Shown here: in pieces, positions 10,197 through 18,866 of the stretch
How positions within the stretch are numbered: the first letter of the stretch is position 1
Layout: every line of letters starts with the position of its first letter
NCBI RefSeq assembly: GCF_000312105.1
Contig: NZ_HE978637.1
Coordinates: 1 to 64,000 of the forward strand
Source of the DNA: Aeromicrobium massiliense JC14
GTDB taxonomy: Bacteria; Actinomycetota; Actinomycetes; Propionibacteriales; Nocardioidaceae
DNA: 64,000 bases
Direction of reading: 5' to 3'
The notes under the pieces: model-generated
The model's input: only the letters and a program-made list of their open reading frames with translations
Told to the model about the DNA's origin: nothing
Databases searched by the model: none
Made by a program: the position numbers and the translations under genes

Positions 10197-13100
10197 ATGA
10201 GAAAGCGGATCAGCTCCGTGCACGGCCGGATCCGCCCGACGCCGGCTCCTCCGGCGGCGCCGACCGCCGTGCCCGTCCGGGCGCAGCGTTCGCGGCGGGA
10301 CGCGCAGGTCATGCTGGAGTCCGGGGCGTTCGACGTGAGCTGGTACGCCGGTGAGGCCGGCGCCGCGTTCTCCACGCTCGAGGACGCCGTGGCGCACTAC
10401 CTGGCGGAGGGAGCCGAGGCAGGACTGGCACCCCATCCGTTGTTCGACCCCACCACCGTGCGCAAGGTGCTGGACCGCTCGACCCCGTTCGGGACCTATC
10501 TGCGCCGCAGGAAGCTCTGGAGCAGGTCCCCGCACCCTGGGTGGGACCTGGCGTTCTGGCTGCGTGACCACCCGGAGGCGCTGGACCACCCGTACGGGCC
10601 CCTGGCCCATCTGGCCGCGACTCTCGGCGACGACACGATGCTGCCGCTGGTCACCCTCGAGGGCCGCCGGATCGTGCGTTGGGGGGACGTCCTGCCGTCG
10701 TGGACGCGCAGCAGCCGGCTGTGGACCGACATCTCGCGACTTCGCATCCCCGCGCTGGTCACGTCCCTGCCGGACAGCCACGTCCTTCCCGACCTCCCGC
10801 CGACGCCGCGGGACGACAGCACGCTCGTGTCTGTCGTGATCGCGTCCTGGAACCGCGCCGCCTCGCTGCGTGGCGCGATCGAGTCGGTCCAGGCTCAGAC
10901 ATGGCCGCACTGGGAGGCTGTCGTCGTCGACGACGGATCCGACGACGACACCGCGGTCGTCGTGCGCGCGCTCGCCGCCCGTGACGAACGTGTGCGCCTG
11001 GTCAGCCGGCCGCACGAGGGCGTGAGCGCGGCTCGGAACGCCGGCATCGCCCACGCGCGTGGCGCCTACGTCGCGTTCCTGGACTCCGACAACGTGTGGC
11101 AGCCCGGCTTCCTCAAGGCGATGGTGGCGGTGATGAGCGACGGTGGGCTGACAGCGGCCTACGGGACGCTCGAGCAGCGCACCGCGAAGGGCTCGGAGTT
11201 CCGGTGCGTCGCCTCACTGACGCGGGAGATCCTGCTGCGTGACAACCACGTGGACCTCAACGTCCTCGTGGTGCGCACCGACCTGCTCCGCACGGTCGGG
11301 GGCTTCGACGAGGGCCTGCGTCGCGCCGTCGACTACGACCTCGTGCTCCGCCTGTCGGTGCACACGGACCTGGTCCATGTGCCGGTGGTCGGTGTCGCGT
11401 ACACGAACGACTCCTCGGCCGAGGACCGGATCTCGGTCCGTGAGCCGATGGCCTGGAACGACGTGGTGCACCAGCGGCACGTCGTCGACTGGGAAGCGGC
11501 ACGCCGCGTTCCGCGGGTCCAGGGTCGGGTGAGCGTCGTCGTCACCGCGAACGACCGTCCGCTGACGGTGCTGCGGGCGATGCGCGCGGTCGCGTCGTCC
11601 CTTCGGGGCGTCGACCACGAGATCGTGGTGGTGGACGTGTCGCGGGGGCGGGAGATCCTGGCACGCACCCTCTCCCTGGTCGCCGGCGCGTCGAACGTGC
11701 GGTACCTGCGGCACCAGCGTCCGGTGGCCTTCGCGACCGCCGCATCGGTGGGCGCCGCCCATACGACGGGTGAGCACGTGGTGCTGCTCGACGGCGGAGT
11801 GGTGCCGCGACCGTCGGCAGTGCCGGCCCTCATCGAGGCGTTGGAGGCCGGGGCGGACGCCGCGCAGCCGGTCGTCGTGCGCGGCGACGACTCGGTGGTC
11901 GTCACGGCGGGCTCGGTCTTCGCCCGCCGTGAGGCCGTCCCGGCGCAGCTGCTCGCCGGGCATCCGGTCGGTGACCTGGAGGTGCTGGAGTCGCGGACGC
12001 CGTTGGCCGCCCTGAGCGGTTCCGCGGTCGCCCTCCGTGCCGCCGCGCTGCTCGAGCTCGACGGGCTCGATCCGCTCATGCGCGACGAGCTCGAGCTCGC
12101 CGACCTGTCGTTGCGCTGGCGTGCGCGTCAGCCCGACGTCGGGCTCGTCCTCGTGCGCGACGCGCGCATGCACGTGCCCGTGGCACCGCGCGGCGGCGAG
12201 GACCGACATGCGACCCGGCGAGTCTTCCGCGAGCGGCACGCCGGTTCCGTGCGGGCCACCCCGGCCTCGTTCTGGCGGCGATGGGGATGGGAGGCCACGC
12301 ACTGGACGGTCGACGACGCGCCGCTCGACCCGGTCCGGCCGGTCGTGCACCGGCCTGAGCGGGCCGCCGGGTCGTTGCGCTGGCTCCTGCTCGTCGGCGA
12401 GCACCCCTCCGACTGGGTGCGCGCCTGGAGCGCGGCGCTGGTCGATGCCATCGAGGCGTGCGGTGACGTCGCGGTGATCAAGCCCAGCGCTCGGGTGGAC
12501 CACTCGGCGAGCTATCTGGACGACGTCGTCCTGGCGCTCGTTCCGGAGGCCTCGATGCCCGAGGGGCAGGAGGTCGTCCGGGTGCGGTGGGTCCATGCCG
12601 CGCCGTGGACCGTCCCGGCCAACGCGAGCGCAGGCGACCTGTCGATCGGCTCGACCGAGGGCGGCCCGGGTGGGATCAGCCCCGAGATCACGCGTCCACC
12701 GGTGTCGTTCGAGGGCGGTTGGGTGGCCGGCACGCTCAGTGGGCCGGCACCGGCGACCGTCACCCCGGGCGCCGAGCCGGTGCTGGTCGTGGGTTCGGTC
12801 GAGCTCGCGCCGCTCGTCGTCCGAACGCTGCAGGACGCAGGCGTGCCGTTCCGTGTCGTGGGAGAGACCTGGCGCGCGGCACTGACACGCGCCGACCCCA
12901 AGGAGCGTCCACCCGCCGAGGTGCTCCCGTGGCCGGATGGTCCGGCGGAGTGGGCCGAGCTGCTCGGCTCGGCTCGACACGTCGTCGTCCTGCACGACCA
13001 CGCCGCCGTGGTGGAAGGATTCTGGTCCCCGCTCGTGATCGATGCGCTCGCCGTACGGGGGGCCGTGATCACGAACCTAGGCGCAGAGACCACGCCGTGG

Positions 13101-13283
13101 GCCAGCGGCGTGCAGAGCTTCGGGTCCTACGAGGAGCTCGTCGCGATGCTGCGGTCCGACCACGAGCCCCGGCTCGACGACGACGCTCGTCACGCCCTGC
13201 TGCAGTCGCGGGGAACGTCGACGGTCGTGAGGGCCCTGCGCGAGCGGGTCCTGACCATGCTCCCCGATCAGGAACAGGACTGA
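10197..13283 (+). CDS. giant multidomain glycosyltransferase, paralogue of the preceding gene
   Basis: 1028 aa. One N-terminal module (AFDVSWYAGEAG...AVAHYLAEG, about 44-83). Residues about 211-430 are a canonical GT2 domain (VSVVIASWNRAASL, VVVDDGSDDDT, AFLDSDN, FDEGLRRAVDYDLVLRL). Residues about 444-660 align with the active GT2 of the preceding gene (VTAGSVFARREAVPAQLLAGHPVGDL against its QTAGTVFHGPHTVASHFLAGHP), but the acidic sites are replaced (VVVDVSRG, LLDGGV), so this copy is probably not catalytic. The C-terminal third keeps the shared SYLDDV motif and a worn GT4-like fold. The ribosome site before ATG 10197 is weak. The next gene starts 2 bp after the stop, suggesting an operon. 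Confidence 0.78.
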   Translation: MRKRISSVHGRIRPTPAPPAAPTAVPVRAQRSRRDAQVMLESGAFDVSWYAGEAGAAFSTLEDAVAHYLAEGAEAGLAPHPLFDPTTVRKVLDRSTPFGTYLRRRKLWSRSPHPGWDLAFWLRDHPEALDHPYGPLAHLAATLGDDTMLPLVTLEGRRIVRWGDVLPSWTRSSRLWTDISRLRIPALVTSLPDSHVLPDLPPTPRDDSTLVSVVIASWNRAASLRGAIESVQAQTWPHWEAVVVDDGSDDDTAVVVRALAARDERVRLVSRPHEGVSAARNAGIAHARGAYVAFLDSDNVWQPGFLKAMVAVMSDGGLTAAYGTLEQRTAKGSEFRCVASLTREILLRDNHVDLNVLVVRTDLLRTVGGFDEGLRRAVDYDLVLRLSVHTDLVHVPVVGVAYTNDSSAEDRISVREPMAWNDVVHQRHVVDWEAARRVPRVQGRVSVVVTANDRPLTVLRAMRAVASSLRGVDHEIVVVDVSRGREILARTLSLVAGASNVRYLRHQRPVAFATAASVGAAHTTGEHVVLLDGGVVPRPSAVPALIEALEAGADAAQPVVVRGDDSVVVTAGSVFARREAVPAQLLAGHPVGDLEVLESRTPLAALSGSAVALRAAALLELDGLDPLMRDELELADLSLRWRARQPDVGLVLVRDARMHVPVAPRGGEDRHATRRVFRERHAGSVRATPASFWRRWGWEATHWTVDDAPLDPVRPVVHRPERAAGSLRWLLLVGEHPSDWVRAWSAALVDAIEACGDVAVIKPSARVDHSASYLDDVVLALVPEASMPEGQEVVRVRWVHAAPWTVPANASAGDLSIGSTEGGPGGISPEITRPPVSFEGGWVAGTLSGPAPATVTPGAEPVLVVGSVELAPLVVRTLQDAGVPFRVVGETWRAALTRADPKERPPAEVLPWPDGPAEWAELLGSARHVVVLHDHAAVVEGFWSPLVIDALAVRGAVITNLGAETTPWASGVQSFGSYEELVAMLRSDHEPRLDDDARHALLQSRGTSTVVRALRERVLTMLPDQEQD

Positions 13284-13285
13284 CC

Positions 13286-14221
13286 GTGCGCCGACTCGCC
13301 GCCGTAGCCCACTGGGACCCTGACGGACTCGCCGGACCACATGTCGTGCGTCTTCTCAAGCAGATGTCGGAGGTCTGCGACGAGGTCGTGCTGGTGACGA
13401 CCTCGCCGCTGCAGGCCGACGCGCGGATCCAGGTCACGCCGTTCGCCGACGTCGTCGAACGAGAGAACGTCGGACAGGACTTCCTCGGCTGGAAGACGGT
13501 CCTGGACGCGCGGCTGTCGCACGGCTTCGACGAGGTGGTCCTGACCAACGACACCTACGTAGGAATGTTGCGCGATCCGGGGCACATGTTCGCGGAGATG
13601 GACGGCCGCCCCGTCGAGTACTGGGGGGTGACGCTCAGCGACCAGATCACCCGCCACCTGCAGAGCTTCTTCCTGGTGATGCGCGCGCCGGTGCTGCAGT
13701 CGCGCGCGTTCACCGAGTTCTGGCGCCGGATGCGCCCGGCTGCCACGCGCGTGGAGGCCATCTACAACCAGGAGGTGGGGCTGAGCGGCGCCCTCGACGC
13801 CGCGGGGTTCGTCGGTGAGCCGTACTTCCGGCCCACGGCAGCCGAGGAGGACCTCGCCTGGCGGCGGGACGCGTGGTACAAGCGCAAGCGGCGGCAGCGG
13901 GATGTCGCCCTGGGGCGCACGGGCCAGTCGATCCCGCCCATCGGAACGCCGTTCAACCCTGCCGTCGCATATGCCGATGCGGCCTTGGCCGACGGTCGCC
14001 TCCCGCTGGTCAAGTTCGACACGCTGCGGTACGACCCCTACTTCCTGGGCACCGATCACCTGTTGACGTTGTGCGAGCAGCGCTTCCCAGAGATGTTCGA
14101 CGGCATCCGCGAGTTCCTGGCCCGGACGGACCCTGCCTATCCGCTCCGCAACCTCGACAACCGTGGCGGTGCCGTCCTGTCAGCGGAGGAACAGGCTACG
14201 ATCGGCTACCACGCCTGCTAG
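13286..14221 (+). CDS. rhamnan synthesis protein F (RgpF)-like glycan protein
   Basis: 311 aa from GTG 13286, 2 bp after the preceding stop. Recognised as RgpF-like (PF05045) from NVGQDFLGWKTVLD, VVLTNDTYVG, and LQSFFLVMRAPVLQSRAFTEFW, the ordered family blocks that bind the nucleotide-sugar end. RgpF-type proteins take part in making rhamnose-containing cell-wall polysaccharides, which fits the two upstream glycosyltransferases. The exact reaction of this member cannot be told from sequence. No membrane segment is visible, so it probably works at the inner membrane face. Confidence 0.75.
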   Translation: MRRLAAVAHWDPDGLAGPHVVRLLKQMSEVCDEVVLVTTSPLQADARIQVTPFADVVERENVGQDFLGWKTVLDARLSHGFDEVVLTNDTYVGMLRDPGHMFAEMDGRPVEYWGVTLSDQITRHLQSFFLVMRAPVLQSRAFTEFWRRMRPAATRVEAIYNQEVGLSGALDAAGFVGEPYFRPTAAEEDLAWRRDAWYKRKRRQRDVALGRTGQSIPPIGTPFNPAVAYADAALADGRLPLVKFDTLRYDPYFLGTDHLLTLCEQRFPEMFDGIREFLARTDPAYPLRNLDNRGGAVLSAEEQATIGYHAC

Positions 14222-14263
14222 ACCTCGGTCCGGGCGCCGCCGTTCAAGACCGCCGGAGGCTGG

Positions 14264-15250
14264 ATGCCCACGCCAGGATCGATCGTCTGCCCAGCTTGTC
14301 AAGGAGTCGGCCGGCTCAACCCCGGGCCAGGCGGACGTCCCTTGGCCGCGTGCCGCCACTGCGGCAGTCTGGAGCGGCATCGTGCCCTGGTCGGGCTGCT
14401 CCCAGCAACGGCCAAGCACGCGGCGCGGGGCCTCGTGCTGGACGTCGCGCCGACGCCCGTGACCTCGGAGATCATCCGGGCGACGGCCGGCGACGCGGGC
14501 AGCCGCTACCTCGGCATGGACTTCGACCCCGCGGCCGACAAGCGGGCGGTGAACGTCCAGGCCAGCCTGACCGACATCCCGCTGCCCGACTCCAGTGTCG
14601 GCCTGGTCATCTGTTTCCACGTCCTGGAGCACATCCCGGACGATCGGACCGCCATGCGTGACCTCGCCCGCGTCCTCGCCGACGGCGGGCTCGCCCTCGT
14701 GCAGGTGCCGCGCAAGGTCGGTGTCCCGACGGACGAGGACCCGTCCGCCCCGGTGGAGGTGCGACTCGAGCGGTTCGGCCAGGCTGATCACGTCCGTTTC
14801 TACGGTGAAGACTTCGAGGACCGCCTGCAGGAGTCAGGACTCACGGTCACCGCGATCGTGATGAGTGACCTGTACGACCCGCTCGAGTGCGAGGCCCTCG
14901 GCATCGACCCGGCTGAGACCGTGTGGCTGTGCACGACGGGCGAGGCCGTCGACCTGCCGGAGCTGCGGGGGCAGTGCGGAGCATCGGCGCAGCGCTCGAT
15001 CCTGGATGGGCTGGACCGCACGTTCCTGCTGGCGGACCAGCGTGGAGCCGAGCTGCGAGCCTCGGCCGACCGTCTGCGCGCCAGCCAGGAGCGGCTCCGC
15101 GCGACCGCTGCGAAGCTCCGCTCCAAGAACGAGCGCATCCGCGAGCTCAAGGCCCGCCTGGCCGATGCGCGCGCTGGACACCGCCCGACCCGTCTGTCTC
15201 GTGTGCGAGCGCGAGTCGGCCGCGTCCGGCGTCGTCTTCGACAGCACTGA
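14264..15250 (+). CDS. class I SAM-dependent methyltransferase with N-terminal zinc ribbon and coiled-coil tail
   Basis: 328 aa; ATG 14264 is preceded by GGAGG. C9-x2-C12 and C30-x2-C33 form an N-terminal zinc ribbon (CPAC...CRHC). The methyltransferase fold follows: motif I GLVLDVAPTP (about 56-65), an acidic residue in LGMDFDP, and CFHVLEHIPDD (motif IV region). Residues about 253-310 are a heptad-rich Arg/Ala/Leu helix (RASADRLRASQERLR) ending in a very basic tail, likely a coiled coil that may bind membrane or partner. Position at the end of the glycan cluster suggests methylation of a sugar or chain end, possibly capping chain length; this is inference. Confidence 0.75.
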   Translation: MPTPGSIVCPACQGVGRLNPGPGGRPLAACRHCGSLERHRALVGLLPATAKHAARGLVLDVAPTPVTSEIIRATAGDAGSRYLGMDFDPAADKRAVNVQASLTDIPLPDSSVGLVICFHVLEHIPDDRTAMRDLARVLADGGLALVQVPRKVGVPTDEDPSAPVEVRLERFGQADHVRFYGEDFEDRLQESGLTVTAIVMSDLYDPLECEALGIDPAETVWLCTTGEAVDLPELRGQCGASAQRSILDGLDRTFLLADQRGAELRASADRLRASQERLRATAAKLRSKNERIRELKARLADARAGHRPTRLSRVRARVGRVRRRLRQH

Positions 15251-15262
15251 GCCGGACGCACG

Positions 15263-15295
15263 ACGGCCCCGGCACCCTCGCGGGTCCGGGGCCGT
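15263..15295. terminator. bidirectional terminator between the methyltransferase and citrate synthase genes
   Basis: A 10-bp stem (ACGGCCCCGG with CCGGGGCCGT) continues after one bulged base into a 4-bp ACCC/GGGT stem with a TCGC loop. It lies between two converging genes. Confidence 0.8.
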
Positions 15296-15309
15296 GGTGG
15301 CTCAGCGGG

Positions 15310-16416
15310 TCAGGCGTGGGCCCAGTCCGGGTTCCAGCCGTCGACCTCGTCCGCGGCGCGCGACGCCGGGCCGGTGTAGATCGACGACGGGCGGATGAGG
15401 CGTCCGGTGCGCTTCTGCTCCAGGATGTGCGCGCTCCAGCCGGCGGTGCGGGCGGAGGTGAACATCGCGGTGAACATGTGCGGCGGGATCTGCGCGTAGT
15501 CCAGGACGATGGCCGCCCAGAACTCCACGTTCGTCTCCAGCACGCGGTCAGGACGACGCTCGCGCAGCTCGGCCAGGGCGGCCTGCTCGAGCGCCTCAGC
15601 GACCTCGGCGCGGGGAGCGTTGAGCTCCTTGGCCGTGCGGCGCAGGGTGCGGGCGCGGGGGTCCTCGGCGCGGTAGACGCGGTGGCCGAAGCCCATGAGG
15701 CGCTCGCCGCCGTCGAGCAGCTTCTTGACGTACGCGCGCGCGTCGCCGAGCTGCTCGACCTCCTCGATCATCGTCAGCACGCGGGCCGGGGCGCCGCCGT
15801 GCAGCGGGCCCGACATGGCACCGACGGCGCCCGACAGGGCGGCCGCGGCGTCCGCGCCGGTGGAGGCGATGACGCGGGCGGTGAACGTCGAGGCGTTCAT
15901 GCCGTGCTCGGCGGCCGAGACCCAGTAGGCGTCGATTGCCTTGACGTGGTCGGGGTTCACCTCGCCGCGCCAGCGGGTCAGGAAGCGCTCGGTGATCGTG
16001 GAGCACTTGTCGATCTCGCTCTGCGGCACGAACGGCTGACCCACGCCGCGCGCGGCCTGGGCGACGTACGACAGCACCATGACGGCGGTGCGGGCGAGGT
16101 CGTCGCGGGCCTGCTCGTCGGAGATGTCGTACAGCTGCTTCATGCCCCACGCGGGCGCGGTCAGCGCGATGGCGCTCTGCACGTCGGCGCGGATGTCGCC
16201 CGAGTGCACGGGGATGGGGAACGGCTCCGCGGGCGGCAGGCCGGGCTCGTAGGCGCCGTCGACCAGCAGGCCCCAGATCTTCTCGAACGGCACGCGGCCG
16301 ACGAGGTCGTCGATGTCGACGCCGCGGTAGCGCAGCGCAGACCCTTCCTTGTCGGGCTCGGCGATCTCGCTCTCGAACGCGATCACGCCCTCGAGGCCGT
16401 GGTGGACTTCAGTCAT
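15310..16416 (-). CDS. citrate synthase 2
   Basis: Condenses oxaloacetate and acetyl-CoA to citrate; members of this shorter actinobacterial group can also use propionyl-CoA. 368 aa from ATG 16416 (MTEVHHGLEGV). The catalytic histidine regions are EHGMNASTFTARV, GPLHGGAPARV and GFGHRVYRAEDPRA, and the Arg-rich SIYTGP end is typical. A possible methylcitrate role is suggested by the methylmalonyl-CoA operon 9 kb away, but no prpB or prpD is in view. It starts 37 bp from divergent pdxH. Confidence 0.92.
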   Translation of the reverse strand: MTEVHHGLEGVIAFESEIAEPDKEGSALRYRGVDIDDLVGRVPFEKIWGLLVDGAYEPGLPPAEPFPIPVHSGDIRADVQSAIALTAPAWGMKQLYDISDEQARDDLARTAVMVLSYVAQAARGVGQPFVPQSEIDKCSTITERFLTRWRGEVNPDHVKAIDAYWVSAAEHGMNASTFTARVIASTGADAAAALSGAVGAMSGPLHGGAPARVLTMIEEVEQLGDARAYVKKLLDGGERLMGFGHRVYRAEDPRARTLRRTAKELNAPRAEVAEALEQAALAELRERRPDRVLETNVEFWAAIVLDYAQIPPHMFTAMFTSARTAGWSAHILEQKRTGRLIRPSSIYTGPASRAADEVDGWNPDWAHA

Positions 16417-16453
16417 GGGCTCATCATGCCCTGCCCGGTCGTACCGTGTCCCC
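16417..16453. promoter_or_regulatory. compact divergent promoter region, citrate synthase / pdxH
   Basis: Only 37 bp separate the two start codons. TACCGT (16442-16447) lies 6 nt before the pdxH GTG, and CATGAT on the other strand lies 6 nt before the citrate synthase ATG. Both look like leaderless -10 boxes and face each other within the same 37 bp. Confidence 0.4.
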
Positions 16454-17095
16454 GTGGATGTCAGGCTCGCGCAGATGCGCACCGAGTACGCCCGCGAGGG
16501 ACTGGACGAGCAGGCCGCCGGGGACGACCCGGTGACGCTGTTCCGGCGGTGGCTGGACGAGGCGGTCGAGGCCGGCGTGCCCGAGCCGAACGCGATGACC
16601 GTCGCCACGGCCACGCCCGACGGCGTCCCGTCCGCGCGCATCGTGCTGCTCAAGGACTTCGACGAGCGGGGGGCGGTGTTCTTCACCCGCTACACCTCGC
16701 GCAAGGGCGACGAGCTGGAGCGCAACCCGCGCGCCGCGGCCGTCATGCTCTGGCACCCGCTGCAGCGCCAGGTGCGCATCGAGGGCCGGGTCGAGCGGCT
16801 CGACCCGGCCGACTCCGATGCCTACTTCGCCTCGCGTCCGCGGGGCGCGCAGGTCGGTGCGGTCGCCTCGCCGCAGTCGCGCGTCCTGGCCGGTCGCGGC
16901 GAGCTCGAGCGGCTGGTCGCCGAGACCGAGCAGGCGTACGAGGGACGGCCCGTGCCGCGCCCGGACGACTGGGGCGGCTACCGCGTCGTGCTGGGCCGGA
17001 TGGAGTTCTGGCAGGGCCGCGAGAGCCGGCTGCACGACCGGGTCGTCTTCACCCGGACGGCCGGCGGCTGGGACCGGACCCGGCTCGCACCCTGA
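16454..17095 (+). CDS. pdxH: pyridoxamine 5'-phosphate oxidase PdxH
   Basis: FMN-dependent oxidation of pyridoxine/pyridoxamine 5'-phosphate to PLP. 213 aa from GTG 16454 (MDVRLAQMRTEYAREGLDE), the normal family start. Family blocks are DPVTLFRRWLDEAVEAGVPEPNAM, SARIVLLKDFDERGAVFFT (FMN binding), RQVRIEGRVERL, SRPRGAQVGA and the C-terminal dimer motif FWQGRESRLHDR. Ordinary PdxH in every part. Confidence 0.95.
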   Translation: MDVRLAQMRTEYAREGLDEQAAGDDPVTLFRRWLDEAVEAGVPEPNAMTVATATPDGVPSARIVLLKDFDERGAVFFTRYTSRKGDELERNPRAAAVMLWHPLQRQVRIEGRVERLDPADSDAYFASRPRGAQVGAVASPQSRVLAGRGELERLVAETEQAYEGRPVPRPDDWGGYRVVLGRMEFWQGRESRLHDRVVFTRTAGGWDRTRLAP

Positions 17096-17098
17096 CCC

Positions 17099-17125
17099 GT
17101 TCGGGCTATACGGACTAGCCCGAAC
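17099..17125. terminator. hairpin downstream of pdxH
   Basis: A perfect 10-bp dyad (GTTCGGGCTA with TAGCCCGAAC) around a 7-nt loop, 3 nt after the pdxH stop. Most simply a terminator; since the protease promoter must lie just downstream, an operator role is not excluded. Confidence 0.65.
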
Positions 17126-17214
17126 TAACTACTCCGGCGGTGGAAGTCAAGACTGCACTTCGGCCGCCGGACCTGCCTAGCGTCGAGGTACTCATTCCGA
17201 GCTAGGGGGAACTC

Positions 17215-18216
17215 ATGATCCGTCGCACCATCGCCTCGGCGGTCGGGCTGGGGGCGCTCGTCGCCGCCGGTCTCGCCGGCCAGGCCACCGCCACCGCGGC
17301 ACCGTCGTCGGCGTCCGGGGTCGTCGAGCGCACCACCGTGAGCGCCGCGGCGCAGGACCGGACCGAGAGCTACTGGACGCCCGAGCGCATGCGCCGGGCC
17401 CAGGACGCCGACGTGCTGGTGCGCGACGCCGCGCGGCGCAAGGCGGCCGCGCCCGAGCGGGCCGTGGCGAAGGGCGAGCCGACGGTGGTCGGCGGACGGG
17501 CGGCCGCGGCCCGGCCGAAGCAGCACGCCGACCTCGACGGCGGCCTGTACACCGGGGGCGGCACCGTGGTGCGCACGACCGGCAAGGTCTTCTTCACCCT
17601 GGGCGGCAGCGACTACGTCTGCTCGGGCAGCTCGACGCAGGCCGCGAACGAGAGCCTCGTGCAGACCGCCGGGCACTGCCTCAACGAGGGCCCCGGCGAC
17701 TTCGCCACCAACTTCACCTTCGTCCCGGCCTACGACCGCGGCGCCGCGCCGTACGGGCAGTTCGCGGCGACCGAGCTGCTCACCACCACGCAGTGGGCCG
17801 ACCAGGGCGACCTCGACTACGACGTCGGCTACGCGGTGGTCGGCCCGTCCGGCGGCCGGACGCTCGCCGATGCCGTGGGCGCGCAGGGCGTGGGCTTCAA
17901 CCTGGCCCGCGGCGCCTACACGTACGCCTTCGGCTACCCGGCCGCGGCGCCGTACGACGGTGAGGAGCTGGCCTGGTGCCATGGCACCGTCGCGCAGGAC
18001 ACCTACGGCGGCAGCCAGGACCAGGGCCTGGTGTGCGACATGACCGGCGGCTCCTCGGGCGGCCCGTGGTTCAGCGGGTACGACGAGGCGAGCGGCCTGG
18101 GGACGCTGACCTCGGTCAACTCCTTCAAGTACAACCTCGGACCGCAGAGCGACCGGATGTTCGGTCCGTACCTGGGCAGCGTGGTGCAGGCGGTGTACCA
18201 GCAGGCCCAGGGCTGA
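17215..18216 (+). CDS. secreted trypsin-like serine protease
   Basis: 333 aa, ATG 17215 behind TAGGGGGA. The Sec signal peptide has a short basic n-region, a hydrophobic stretch at about 6-24 and an Ala-rich cleavage area (TATAAP, about 25-30). A pro-region to about residue 120 follows. The catalytic triad is visible: His in TAGHC, Asp in DLDYDVG, Ser in MTGGSSGGPW; cysteines near the His and Ser may form disulfides. Chymotrypsin fold (S1-like peptidase). Exported, substrate unknown. A monocistronic unit bounded by hairpins. Confidence 0.85.
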   Translation: MIRRTIASAVGLGALVAAGLAGQATATAAPSSASGVVERTTVSAAAQDRTESYWTPERMRRAQDADVLVRDAARRKAAAPERAVAKGEPTVVGGRAAAARPKQHADLDGGLYTGGGTVVRTTGKVFFTLGGSDYVCSGSSTQAANESLVQTAGHCLNEGPGDFATNFTFVPAYDRGAAPYGQFAATELLTTTQWADQGDLDYDVGYAVVGPSGGRTLADAVGAQGVGFNLARGAYTYAFGYPAAAPYDGEELAWCHGTVAQDTYGGSQDQGLVCDMTGGSSGGPWFSGYDEASGLGTLTSVNSFKYNLGPQSDRMFGPYLGSVVQAVYQQAQG

Positions 18217-18229
18217 GCGTCCGGCGAGC

Positions 18230-18257
18230 GACGGGGACGGCCTCGGCCGTCCCCGTC
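18230..18257. terminator. hairpin after the protease gene, convergent with tspO
   Basis: An inverted repeat with 13-base arms (GACGGGGACGGCC with GGCCGTCCCCGTC) and a 2-nt centre, so the innermost pair opens to form the loop. It lies between converging genes and is probably used in both directions. Confidence 0.8.
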
Positions 18258-18270
18258 GCCGTGTCCGCGG

Positions 18271-18762
18271 TCAGTTCAGGACGGCGATCGCGGCGCTCAG
18301 CGTCGTGGCATAGAGCGTCCAGGCCAGGTACGGCACCATCAGCCACGCGGCCGCCGCCGACCAGCGGCGGAAGCGCCACACGCACAGGGCCACGAGCACG
18401 TCGAGGGCGAGGATGACGACGAGCCCGGGCCAGAGCCACTGCAGCGTGAAGAACACCGGGCTCCAGACGAGATTCACCGCGAGCTGGGCCCACCAGAGCC
18501 CGAGCGGGCCGCCGCGCCGCCAGACCAGCCACGCCGCGACGGCCATCGCGGCGTAGAGCACGGTCCAGACCGGCCCGAAGACCCAGCTGGGCGGGTTCCA
18601 CGGCGGCTTCTCGGCGTCCTGGTACCAGCCGGTCGTCTCGCCGGCGTTGGCCCACGACCCGAGCGCGGCGACGACGGCAGTGGCCACGAGCAGGCCGGCG
18701 AGGACGAGCCAGGGCCGCGGCGAGCGACGGTCGGTGCGGGCGGCGACGTCGGTGGCGGTCAT
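18271..18762 (-). CDS. tspO: TspO/MBR family tryptophan-rich sensory membrane protein
   Basis: 163 aa with five predicted membrane helices. The family signature is clear: WYQDAEKPPWNPPSWVFGPVW in loop 1 and TM2, NLVWSPVFF in TM3, and PYLAWTLYATTL in TM5. TspO proteins bind porphyrins and are linked to tetrapyrrole handling and oxidative or light stress. Nearby photolyase and CFA-type genes fit that theme. A basic N-terminal extension of about 20 residues precedes TM1. Confidence 0.92.
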   Translation of the reverse strand: MTATDVAARTDRRSPRPWLVLAGLLVATAVVAALGSWANAGETTGWYQDAEKPPWNPPSWVFGPVWTVLYAAMAVAAWLVWRRGGPLGLWWAQLAVNLVWSPVFFTLQWLWPGLVVILALDVLVALCVWRFRRWSAAAAWLMVPYLAWTLYATTLSAAIAVLN

Positions 18763-18866
18763 GCCTCCACACCAGCACGGGCCGCCACGGCCTGCACGTC
18801 CGTCCGTTCACCCGCACGACGCGGCGGGTTGGCGCCCCCGACACGCGCGCGGCGCAGCCTGGGGAC

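Noticed and set aside
7734..11054. 1106-codon minus-strand frame across the two glycosyltransferase genes
   Set aside because: No motifs, His/Arg/Gly bias, spans an intergenic gap between two clear plus-strand genes.
15310..16416. Calling this gene methylcitrate synthase PrpC
   Set aside because: Sequence fits the citrate synthase 2 group and no prpB or prpD gene is nearby; substrate preference cannot be read from the sequence.
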